A DNA stretch of 64,000 nt, from positions 62,001 to 126,000 of the IMG/VR virus record IMGVR_UViG_3300035680_001201. One strand, written 5' to 3'. The notes under the pieces were generated by a model. The model ran no database searches, was not told the DNA's origin, and saw nothing but the letters and a program-made list of their open reading frames with translations. Positions 26,677-34,599 of the stretch are shown in pieces. Position 1 is the first letter of the stretch. Each line of letters begins with the position of its first letter. Made by a program: the position numbers and the translations under genes. The DNA comes from a virus.

Positions 26677-27341
26677 ATAATTTGCCAAAAATATTTTGTA
26701 TTACGTTAAAAGAAACTCCCGTCCGTAGACAATATGCTGAAAACCATTTCAAAGAACACGGATTGGATGTTACATTTTTTGAAGGCATAAATGCAAAAAA
26801 CTTTGGACTTAATACAGTAATTCCTTATATGGATGATCAGCCTAAATGGAAACCGGGTGATGGTCCCCCATATTACATTACGCAAGGACATGTAGGTTGT
26901 ATTCTATCACATTACATGTTATGGAAAACTATTAGTTATTTGCCAGATGATGAGTATCTTATTATAGAAGATGATGTTGTACTATGTGAAGGATTTAAAG
27001 ATAAGTTACTAGACTACAAATCACGATTGCCAGATGATTGGCAGTATGTTTTTGTGGGACATTGTTGTCTTCCGGATGAACCTTGGCGGTATAAACAAGC
27101 TGAGAACATTTACACAACATCACATCCACCGTTATGTACACATGCTTACATGATAAAAAAACAATCGGTTAACACACTTATTGAAACTAACAGTGTTGCT
27201 TGGACGCATATTGATATTCAAATACAAAAAAGAACTTTGTGGGATCACAAGTTAAAGTATTATGTTTGTATTCCTCCTTTGGCTGAACAAATATCTATAA
27301 ATTGGCCTACAGATCAAAACTTCAAATCACTAACATCGTGA
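26673..27341 (+). CDS. Glycosyltransferase family 25-like
   Basis: 222 residues. FCITLKETPVRRQYAENHF, FFEGINAKNF, GHVGCILSHYMLWK and YLIIEDDVVL are the successive motifs of GT25 enzymes such as LPS galactosyltransferases; EDD is the metal site. ATGA overlap with the GH130-like gene. The next gene starts within its end (GTGA). Confidence 0.85.
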   Translation: MNNLPKIFCITLKETPVRRQYAENHFKEHGLDVTFFEGINAKNFGLNTVIPYMDDQPKWKPGDGPPYYITQGHVGCILSHYMLWKTISYLPDDEYLIIEDDVVLCEGFKDKLLDYKSRLPDDWQYVFVGHCCLPDEPWRYKQAENIYTTSHPPLCTHAYMIKKQSVNTLIETNSVAWTHIDIQIQKRTLWDHKLKYYVCIPPLAEQISINWPTDQNFKSLTS

Positions 27342-28150
27342 AAAATCCAATTTATCATTTCATATTTGGTCTGGATCCAGTTTTTGCTAACAAACCATTT
27401 GAGTTTTTTCATTATTTGTGTCTAAAGAGTTGTTATATAAGTCAAGATAAACCTCAAATATGGATGCACATAATCCATGAACCTCAAAATAACATCTGGT
27501 GGGAAAAGTCCAAGGAATTTTTTAAGATTATTCGGTATGAAAAATTACCGGATTTATGTTATACTTGTAATGGGTTGGACGTTTATAGACCTGAACATAG
27601 ATCAGATATATTTCGACTTCTTCTTTTACAAGAACATGGTGGGGTATACGCTGATATAGACACATTTTTTTATAAACCTTTTTTTCCACATTTTGATAAC
27701 CAAACTATGGTGATGGGTTTAGAAAGTATATATCATGTAGGATGGGATCATTTGGAGGTAACAGGCATATGTAATGCTCTGATTATTGCAGAGAAATCTA
27801 CGAAGTTTATCGATATATGGTTAAACGAATATAAAATTGGATATGATAATTATGATTGGAACGCTTTTTCGGTCAGAAAGCCATATAGTCTATCTCAACA
27901 ATACAAAGATTTAATTCACGTTGAACCAGTACATACTTTTCACAAATACAATTGGTGTGAACTTATTTATGACGAAGTAACTTATGAAAACGGGTTTTAC
28001 TTAAATTATTTGGCAGACAACGGAATATTTAGCAAACATATATGTGAGTCGAAAATATTTAATCGAATGTCATCATTAACGAATGAAAAATTAAAAACCA
28101 GTACCAGTTTGTTTGCTAGAATGTGTAGAAATATTGATGGATTATTATGA
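27338..28150 (+). CDS. Glycosyltransferase family 32-like (DXD)
   Basis: 270 residues from a GTG start that overlaps the previous stop as GTGA. HRSDIFRLLLLQEHGGVYAD then IDTFFYKPF is the DXD region (D-I-D) of GT32 and related enzymes. NALIIAEKSTKFIDIWL fits the next conserved block. A longer in-frame reading to 27302 starts with TTG and is less likely. The sugar is unknown. Confidence 0.8.
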   Translation: MKNPIYHFIFGLDPVFANKPFEFFHYLCLKSCYISQDKPQIWMHIIHEPQNNIWWEKSKEFFKIIRYEKLPDLCYTCNGLDVYRPEHRSDIFRLLLLQEHGGVYADIDTFFYKPFFPHFDNQTMVMGLESIYHVGWDHLEVTGICNALIIAEKSTKFIDIWLNEYKIGYDNYDWNAFSVRKPYSLSQQYKDLIHVEPVHTFHKYNWCELIYDEVTYENGFYLNYLADNGIFSKHICESKIFNRMSSLTNEKLKTSTSLFARMCRNIDGLL

Positions 28151-28737
28151 AAATACAGTTTGAAAACATATATCGTCGTGGAGACTGGATAGATTCATCG
28201 GGTGGAACTGAAAGTGGTCCGGGATCTTGTTTAGAGTGTTCAAAAGAATACTTGACTTTTTTAAAACAGTTTGTACATTATAATAATATCACTTCTATTT
28301 TGGATATTGGATGTGGTGATTTCAATTTGATGCGACATTTCGATTTTTGTCAGGTTAATTATCTGGGAATTGATCTTGTAGATTTCGTAATTGAAAAAAA
28401 CCAAATCAATTATCAAACAGAATTTTTAAAGTTTGATTGTATTGATATATTGAACGATACAATTGATATAAAAAAGTATGACTTAGTACTGATAAAAGAT
28501 GTTTTTCAGCATCTAAATAATGATACGATTTCAAAAATGTTAGTAAGACTAAATGAATCAAAACGAATATTGATAACGAACGATTATACAACAAAAAATT
28601 GTGACTGTTCAATCGGAGGATATAGACCATTGAATCTGTCAATTGTCCCATTCAATATTAAAGGAACATGCGTATTTCAATGGGATTCATGTGGATTTTT
28701 CAAACAAACTTTTTTGGTTACGAATTATTGTCTGTGA
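28147..28737 (+). CDS. Class I SAM-dependent methyltransferase-like protein
   Basis: 196 residues. ILDIGCGDFNLMRHF (motif I), YLGIDLVDFVI (strand-2 acid) and DLVLIKDVFQHLNN (post-motif). The SGGTESGPGSCLECSKEYL segment before it also occurs, in looser form, in the protein at 11482-12117. It is the last gene of the plus-strand glycan run and its end overlaps the convergent DUF5672 gene by 13 bases. Confidence 0.75.
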   Translation: MKIQFENIYRRGDWIDSSGGTESGPGSCLECSKEYLTFLKQFVHYNNITSILDIGCGDFNLMRHFDFCQVNYLGIDLVDFVIEKNQINYQTEFLKFDCIDILNDTIDIKKYDLVLIKDVFQHLNNDTISKMLVRLNESKRILITNDYTTKNCDCSIGGYRPLNLSIVPFNIKGTCVFQWDSCGFFKQTFLVTNYCL

Positions 28738-29414
28738 CTACCGAAGGTTTGGATATTTTTGTTTTCTTCAAATATCGATTCTTTTGAAAAATGACACGCT
28801 AATTCAAATGGACAGTATTTAACACCTTGATTTTCATAGAGTTCTCGAGCATAAATAGATATAAAAAAATCTTCATGTGGAACATAAAACGTGTTATCTA
28901 TACGTTTAGTTTCACTTAAAAATGGAGTGTTTATGTACTTACTTGATTCAAGAAGTCTTTTACTTCTTAGACTGAATCCACCATTACCTACACGAAGATC
29001 ATCGTTATCTGTAGAAACTTCGTTCCATTTATAATCGAAATATCTACAATTGGACCATGGCCAAAATGTGTTTTTGAATGAAACCCACGGAGCACCTATA
29101 TAGTCATATGATAAAAACTTAGGGTTCCAAAGATTTGAGTTATTCACTTTACCATCGTGTTGAACAATTAAACAAAATTCGGTATCAATATGTTTATATA
29201 GATCATATATCATGAATTGACTATAATCTTGTAAAGATGTTAATTTTCTACACCGTTCGACTTCTATTTTGGAATCAACAATAATATCTTCACTCGTTAT
29301 CAGTTTTAACTTTGCAAATTCAATATCTTTGGATGAGTATAACATTGATTTTACGGACTCTTTTATGCGAATCGATGTGACACAAACTAAAGTTATATCT
29401 TTTAATTGTATCAT
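28725..29414 (-). CDS. DUF5672-type glycosyltransferase-like protein
   Basis: 229 residues. FMIYDLYKHIDTEFCLIVQH then DGKVNNSNLWNPKFLSYDYI, GAPW and RVGNGGFSLRSKRLL are the marks of the DUF5672 family, usually found in glycan loci and thought to be glycosyltransferases. It is the last of three minus-strand genes reading toward the plus-strand glycan run, with ATGA coupling to the gene upstream. Confidence 0.8.
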   Translation of the reverse strand: MIQLKDITLVCVTSIRIKESVKSMLYSSKDIEFAKLKLITSEDIIVDSKIEVERCRKLTSLQDYSQFMIYDLYKHIDTEFCLIVQHDGKVNNSNLWNPKFLSYDYIGAPWVSFKNTFWPWSNCRYFDYKWNEVSTDNDDLRVGNGGFSLRSKRLLESSKYINTPFLSETKRIDNTFYVPHEDFFISIYARELYENQGVKYCPFELACHFSKESIFEENKNIQTFGSHRQ

Positions 29415-30151
29415 ACAAACATTGAATCTACGATTTCGTATTGGTATCCATGGACAAAATCAGTTCCATTGAATTCATGACTAAATTCATGTTCTACCAA
29501 TTTTGTCCAATCACGATCACGTTTATGTCCCCATGTAGATACTTTTTTTAACATTTCTTCTTTTGTACGAACCCACGAAAAATGATGAACCATAATTTCA
29601 TTTTTATATGTCATCGCTCTGAATTTTGTGTTTATTGAATTGTTAAACAATGAAGTTCTATCTTGATACATAACATTTTCAATTTGAAGAGTCTGTCTAA
29701 ACATTAAAATAGTAGAATCTTCATGACTTTTTGCACGATATGTTGGCTCTCTGAAATACCAATAACTTAACAACTTAAAATCGGAACCATAAGAAAAGTC
29801 TTTGTCGTTTATAAATTGTAAAAATAGGTTAGAGTCGATAATTTCGTCCGCATCCATAAACAAAATGTAATCCGAATCAATATTCGACTTTTCTATTGCA
29901 CATTTTCTTGAGTATGAACACCAGTGGAAGTTGTAGAGTTTGTTTGGAACATATTCAATGTTTAAAAACTCTACTCCGGGATTTTCTTCGAATGTCTTTT
30001 TTAACACTTCTATATTCTCTTCGGATCCATCATAGAAATTATATGCAAAAGTAACAATGATGCGGTTAGAAAATGGACGAACTGAATCGATTGACTTTTT
30101 GATAAATCGATATTCGGTAGTACCATAGTTAATTATTGTGGTTATTGTCAT
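29411..30151 (-). CDS. Glycosyltransferase family 2-like
   Basis: 246 residues. The N-terminal part (RFIKKSIDSVRPFSNRIIVT) and ILFMDADEIIDSNLF (DXD as DAD) fit a GT2-type enzyme. The C-terminal half has KSHEDSTILMFRQ and EIMVHHFSWVRTKEEML, as in phage and bacterial GT2 relatives. Coupled by ATGA overlaps on both sides. Confidence 0.8.
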   Translation of the reverse strand: MTITTIINYGTTEYRFIKKSIDSVRPFSNRIIVTFAYNFYDGSEENIEVLKKTFEENPGVEFLNIEYVPNKLYNFHWCSYSRKCAIEKSNIDSDYILFMDADEIIDSNLFLQFINDKDFSYGSDFKLLSYWYFREPTYRAKSHEDSTILMFRQTLQIENVMYQDRTSLFNNSINTKFRAMTYKNEIMVHHFSWVRTKEEMLKKVSTWGHKRDRDWTKLVEHEFSHEFNGTDFVHGYQYEIVDSMFV

Positions 30152-30813
30152 ATATCAGTATGAAAAAATGGAGAATACATAATGGTTGAATGAACATGAG
30201 TACTTTGACCCGGAATACACACTGCTATTTTTCTAAACTTTGACCTAAGTTCAATAAATGTCTGATAGTCCCACCAACCCGTTTTGTTAATATGTTTTTT
30301 CCACACATCCGAATCTTCAACCAAAATACGTTTTTTACAAGCAAATGTAGCTGTTGTTGAATTTGTATATTTCCAATGACTATGGTCTGTTCTAAACAAT
30401 ATCGTTGACTCTCCCAAACCTTGTATTTCTGGATTTTTATGTGGATGTTGACCATATTTATCGGGATGATCATATAGAGTAACATACTCCGAATGATTTA
30501 ACCCTTCATCTATTAGTATTGCTGCACCAAAGTTATGTAGATAATCATCTTCAACCAAATAGAGTGTATCGTTTTCATCGAAATGATTGATACAAAACTC
30601 TAATTTATCTAACATCCATCTTTGTCTACCTCTAACCTTATTTTCAAAGTATGTTGGATTAGTGCTTTTTATATACAAAGAAAATTCTTCACTAAGGTTA
30701 TCCCCTAAGACATATAACTCATGATTCAAAAATACTTTGTTTAAATTGTCATAACAATCTTTTTTGGAATATGACGTATTGGTAACTTCACAAATTGATA
30801 AAATGACTTTCAT
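30148..30813 (-). CDS. Probable glycosyltransferase (GT-A-like)
   Basis: 221 residues. DENDTLYLVEDDYLHNFGAA has the ED-D metal site also seen in the protein at 24127-24852. ATFACKKRILVEDSDVWKKH then TGWWDYQTFIELR would be acceptor-side parts. It is the first of the three minus-strand genes. A 73-base AT-rich gap separates it from the divergent ArdC-like gene; within it TATAAATA reads leftward toward this gene. Confidence 0.65.
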   Translation of the reverse strand: MKVILSICEVTNTSYSKKDCYDNLNKVFLNHELYVLGDNLSEEFSLYIKSTNPTYFENKVRGRQRWMLDKLEFCINHFDENDTLYLVEDDYLHNFGAAILIDEGLNHSEYVTLYDHPDKYGQHPHKNPEIQGLGESTILFRTDHSHWKYTNSTTATFACKKRILVEDSDVWKKHINKTGWWDYQTFIELRSKFRKIAVCIPGQSTHVHSTIMYSPFFHTDI

Positions 30814-30873
30814 ATTTCATAATATATATTAAAAAAGAATCGTATATAAAAGTTAAGGATCTATTTTTCCTAT

Positions 30874-30882
30874 ATATTTATA
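30874..30882 (+). promoter_or_regulatory. ATATTTATA element before the ArdC-like gene
   Basis: ATATTTATA ends four bases before the ATG at 30887. The same nine-base pattern (ATATTTATN, once CTATTTATT) lies 3-9 bases before the start of the genes at 36582, 41165, 50812, 57553, 56307 and 61564. It is the reverse complement of the T4 late promoter core TATAAATA, so here it could also serve the divergent gene. Confidence 0.45.
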
Positions 30883-30886
30883 CTTT

Positions 30887-32710
30887 ATGACCTATAAAGA
30901 CTTCTTCAAAGAATATAACATGAGTCAGATTTCGGTAGGTGGACAACCATCAATTTCTGGACAATCTGGTACATATGCATCACCAGATGTTACTCAAAAC
31001 CCCGGTTCTTTTCCAGCTGACAGTTCAAACGTTAATGTTGTACCTCCTGTAGATCAAGACATTAAGTCCAAAATTGACCCAGAACAGTATAAAAAAGACG
31101 TTGAAGACGTTAAAACTAAGGTCACTCCTGATGATATCATTCAGGGAATGCAATATGAACTCAAGAAACAGATTTATAAGAACAAGATGGTTGCTAAAGA
31201 AACAGTTGTTCAAAATTTGAAAGAAAACCCACGTTATTATCGTGATCTTGGTATGATGGGAATGACTCCTGATATGATGAATGAGTCAACTGAACCATTA
31301 TTGCTTGAAGAAGAAGATCTCAATGAAAAGTTGGATCTTCGTGCTGATCGTACAAACAACAAAATTATAGTAATATCCACGTTGGAAAATGCAAGAGAAG
31401 CTGGAAATGAAACATATCGTAATAAAGATGCGTTAAAAGGAAATGGTTTTAGATGGGATCCAACTATTACTGCGTGGACGATTGACGCTGACAAGTTTGG
31501 TGTAGCCACATCAGTTATTAGATATATCAATTCGGGATACAAGTGGGATGTAAAAAAGAATACATGGATCGCACCAGCTGGGGATTCTAAGTTAGAAGAT
31601 TTAATTCAAAAGATAGAAGATCTTCCTGATTTTGTGATGGGTGATGCTAATATTAGCAGAAGTCAAGAACTTGCCATTAAGATTGAAAACTTCATTAAAC
31701 AACTTGCAGATGCGGTTCAAGGAGCATCTACAAGTGGTCAGATTGCAGAATATTTAGCATTTAGTAAGAGATTTAGAAAGTACAGTTTCAATAACACATT
31801 GTTAATTTTCATTCAAAAACCTAATGCAACTCACGTTGCTGGATTCAATGCGTGGAAAAAGATGGGCGTAACAGTAAACAAAGGTGCTAAGGCTATTTAT
31901 ATTTACGCTCCTATTACCAAGAAGGAAGATGATATTAAATCTGGGGATGAAGGACTTGATACCGAAATTACAAAGAAGAATTTAATGTTTTTCAGAGCCG
32001 TTCCAGTTTTTGACATTAGTGATACGGACGCTGATGAAAAAGGTGTAAGACCACAAAAGCCAGAATGGCATGATCCAAATACTCCAAGCGAAGTTGCGGA
32101 TAGAATATTTGAATATGCATTGGAGTTTTGTAAAGACAAGGGTATCAAGATTACTCATGAAGATGCAAAAGGCGGAGAAATGGGATGGGCAATGGGAGAT
32201 CACATCAATTTGACAAGTAATATAGCAGGTGTTAATAAACTTGCTACGTTAATACATGAAATTGCTCACTCACTATTACATTTTAAAGATAGTTCTGTAT
32301 TTTTCGGAGATGAATATACATTGAACTTGACACGGGCTCAAGCCGAACTTCAAGCCGAATCAATTTCATATACAGTATTGAAGAACTATGATCTTCCAGT
32401 GACCCACCAAGCAACATATCTTGCTTTATGGAAAGCTGATAAAGATGCCGTCATTAAGAACATGACTATCATCAAGAAGGTAGCCAATTTTATTATCGAT
32501 GGTATTGACGCTGTTGCTAATGATAAACAGAAAGAACAACCAATGAACGAAAATCAAAAGGAGAAGATTGGGGATATTATCCGTGATATGGCCAATCAAT
32601 CCAAAACACGTGAACGTGTTGAACAAAAATATGGAAACTTTGAAGCTATTAAGAAGTTGATGGAAGAAAAGTGGGAAGAAAAGAAAAAGAGACGTAATTA
32701 TGGACTCTAA
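30887..32710 (+). CDS. ArdC-like antirestriction protein with N-terminal capsid-targeting-type peptide
   Basis: 607 residues. Residues 1-12 (MTYKDFFKEYNM) match the starts of the proteins at 32894 and 50812. Residues 75-130 (IIQGMQYELKKQI, ENPRYYRDLG) resemble the DUF5661 type. Residues 150-230 hold two short KW/RW-type units (GFRWDPTITAWTI, GYKWDVKKNTWI). Residues 260-345 resemble the ArdC single-strand DNA-binding domain (FSKRFRKYSFNNTLLIF, KGAKAIYIYAPI), and 455-492 hold the zinc protease site HEIAH (His457, Glu458, His461) with a further Glu in AELQAES. ArdC proteins protect incoming DNA from restriction. The shared N-terminus suggests packaging in the head and ejection with the DNA. Confidence 0.75.
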   Translation: MTYKDFFKEYNMSQISVGGQPSISGQSGTYASPDVTQNPGSFPADSSNVNVVPPVDQDIKSKIDPEQYKKDVEDVKTKVTPDDIIQGMQYELKKQIYKNKMVAKETVVQNLKENPRYYRDLGMMGMTPDMMNESTEPLLLEEEDLNEKLDLRADRTNNKIIVISTLENAREAGNETYRNKDALKGNGFRWDPTITAWTIDADKFGVATSVIRYINSGYKWDVKKNTWIAPAGDSKLEDLIQKIEDLPDFVMGDANISRSQELAIKIENFIKQLADAVQGASTSGQIAEYLAFSKRFRKYSFNNTLLIFIQKPNATHVAGFNAWKKMGVTVNKGAKAIYIYAPITKKEDDIKSGDEGLDTEITKKNLMFFRAVPVFDISDTDADEKGVRPQKPEWHDPNTPSEVADRIFEYALEFCKDKGIKITHEDAKGGEMGWAMGDHINLTSNIAGVNKLATLIHEIAHSLLHFKDSSVFFGDEYTLNLTRAQAELQAESISYTVLKNYDLPVTHQATYLALWKADKDAVIKNMTIIKKVANFIIDGIDAVANDKQKEQPMNENQKEKIGDIIRDMANQSKTRERVEQKYGNFEAIKKLMEEKWEEKKKRRNYGL

Positions 32711-32897
32711 ACCACCGGGGGATTGGTATATTATCGGTTCCCAAAAGAAAATTCAAGATCCATTGATTGGTCATCCTGCAATGAAAGGTCGTAGATGGCA
32801 AATTGATTATGCATATCCATCCAATGGTTACAGTAAAATGCAGCAAGCAGAAAGAGAAGCGTCACAACACAAACATAAAGGTAATAACCGACCATGA
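32700..32897 (+). CDS. Small unknown protein
   Basis: 65 residues, polar and basic (MDSKPPGDWYIIGSQKKIQD, ending KHKGNNRP). It overlaps the ArdC-like gene by 11 bases and the next gene by 4, so it is tightly coupled within the putative virion-protein operon. No family recognised. Confidence 0.6.
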   Translation: MDSKPPGDWYIIGSQKKIQDPLIGHPAMKGRRWQIDYAYPSNGYSKMQQAEREASQHKHKGNNRP

Positions 32898-33520
32898 AGT
32901 ATAAAGATTTTTTTATTAACGAAGATGAACAACTTAAAGGTGGAGTTGGTGATGCAACCGCACCTTCAACTGTAAATCCAGCACAACTTGCAATGGGTGT
33001 TCAAATTGAAATGGAACATACCAATGATGAAAAGATTGCAACCGAAATTGCATTGGATCATTTAACTGAAGATCCTGAATATTATACCAAGTTGGTTGCT
33101 TCTGGACTTGCAAAGGAATTTAAACCCCAAGCTAACTCTGGTTTTGGCGATCCTAAACAAAGTTTTAATGATAAAGCCAGATTAGGAACAGATGTAACAT
33201 GTACTCCCGGAAATAATATTGTGGGAAAAATTGGTACAACTCCACAAGGTCAAGTTAAAGACAGTGAACCGGTTGGTCCAAGTAAAAATGTAAGTGTTGA
33301 ACTAGATATTGACGAACCACAACTCAATGAGTATATTCAGATATTTAGAGAACATCTGTTATCTGAGAAAAACGTACCTACCAACAAAAAACTTTGGGCA
33401 AGAGCTAAAGCTGCTGCTAAACGTAAGTATAAAGTATATCCAAGTGCGTATGCAAATGGATGGGCTGTTAAATGGTATAAAAAACACGGTGGTAGTTGGT
33501 ATAAATCAAAAAAGAAATGA
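32894..33520 (+). CDS. Basic phage protein with YKDFF N-terminus and DUF5661-like domain
   Basis: 208 residues. It starts MKYKDFFINEDEQ, like the ArdC-like and 50812 proteins. Residues 30-80 (AMGVQIEMEHTNDEKIATEI, LDHLTEDPEYYTKLV) match the DUF5661 type also present in the ArdC-like protein. The end (LWARAKAAAKRKYKVYPSAY, WAVKWYKKHGGSWYK) is a very basic domain common in phage proteins and likely to bind DNA. A virion-internal role is inferred. Confidence 0.65.
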   Translation: MKYKDFFINEDEQLKGGVGDATAPSTVNPAQLAMGVQIEMEHTNDEKIATEIALDHLTEDPEYYTKLVASGLAKEFKPQANSGFGDPKQSFNDKARLGTDVTCTPGNNIVGKIGTTPQGQVKDSEPVGPSKNVSVELDIDEPQLNEYIQIFREHLLSEKNVPTNKKLWARAKAAAKRKYKVYPSAYANGWAVKWYKKHGGSWYKSKKK

Positions 33521-34599
33521 TCAAATTATCTGAAATAGCAAGAGAAATTCTTTCTGGTGGAAATACAAAAAATTTATTTGGATCATTATCAAATAGAGTA
33601 ACCACCGAAGAAATGCATGGTGTATTTGGTGAGTTAAAAAAGAAACTCGCCAAGAAGTTTTCCAGCTTCAATAATACAACCAAGTTGTCAAGTCGTCAAG
33701 ATCATGGCGATATTGATATTGTTGTTGTACCACCAGCCGGACAATCAACAAAAGATATTATAATTAATGCGGTAGGAACCAATATTGTTCGAAATACTGA
33801 ACCTAATCCTATTGTAACATCAAATGGCAATGTATATCAACCAAAACAAATGTACGTTACCACCAATGGTAATATTTTTTCGATTCTTTATCGTCCAGAC
33901 AAGTTGGATAAACAAGTTCATATTGATTTTATTGTTGCAAAAGACGAAGAAGATGCTCGTAACAAACAAGATTATCTAGCATACAACGATTTTTCAGGTA
34001 TTGTTGGAGTTATATCTAGAAAACTTGGATTCAAGTATGGTAGTGACGGTTTCTTTAAGATCTTTGTTGATAAAAAAGGTCAAAACAGATTTATTTTTAT
34101 CACTAAAAATCTTCGTGATGCTCAAAAGATTCTTGGATTTCGTAAAGTTGATACCAATTTTTCTAATATTAAGAGTGAAGATGATATTATTGAATATATC
34201 AAGACATCTCCATTATTTGATATACGTCAATTGAGTGGTGAATTAAATAATGGAGATCGTAAAAAGATGCGTAGTGAACGTCAATCTGCACAATACATTC
34301 GTGACCAATTATTGCAAAGTGGTCAACGTCGTACAGTGGATGATGATGATTACTTTTTCAAGTCATTGTTTCCTTCTTTATATGATCAAGTGGAAAAAGA
34401 AAAACAAAAGTTAGACACTGATATAATTAATACTGAAAAGTATACTGGTGAATGGATCATAAACACCTTCAATTTGAAGCCAGGCAAGGTTATAGGACAA
34501 GTTAAAGACGTTTTGAACAAAGAGTACGGTGACAACTTGAACAATACACCAGAAGACCAAGTAATTAATACCGTAAAACAATATTTATCAACGATATGA
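33517..34599 (+). CDS. Nucleotidyltransferase-fold protein (CCA-adding-like)
   Basis: 360 residues. HGDIDIVVVP (Asp65, Asp67) and VHIDFIV (Asp137) form the three-acid site of the polymerase-beta-type nucleotidyltransferase fold. The middle (RKLGFKYGSDGFFKIFVDKK) is specific to this protein type. The last 60 residues (GEWIINTFNLKPGKVIGQVK) resemble the C-terminal substrate domain of tRNA CCA-adding enzymes and poly(A) polymerases. It may modify RNA ends, but it sits among virion-type genes (ATGA overlaps on both sides). The N-terminal MIKLSEIAREIL is a short amphipathic helix. Confidence 0.65.
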   Translation: MIKLSEIAREILSGGNTKNLFGSLSNRVTTEEMHGVFGELKKKLAKKFSSFNNTTKLSSRQDHGDIDIVVVPPAGQSTKDIIINAVGTNIVRNTEPNPIVTSNGNVYQPKQMYVTTNGNIFSILYRPDKLDKQVHIDFIVAKDEEDARNKQDYLAYNDFSGIVGVISRKLGFKYGSDGFFKIFVDKKGQNRFIFITKNLRDAQKILGFRKVDTNFSNIKSEDDIIEYIKTSPLFDIRQLSGELNNGDRKKMRSERQSAQYIRDQLLQSGQRRTVDDDDYFFKSLFPSLYDQVEKEKQKLDTDIINTEKYTGEWIINTFNLKPGKVIGQVKDVLNKEYGDNLNNTPEDQVINTVKQYLSTI

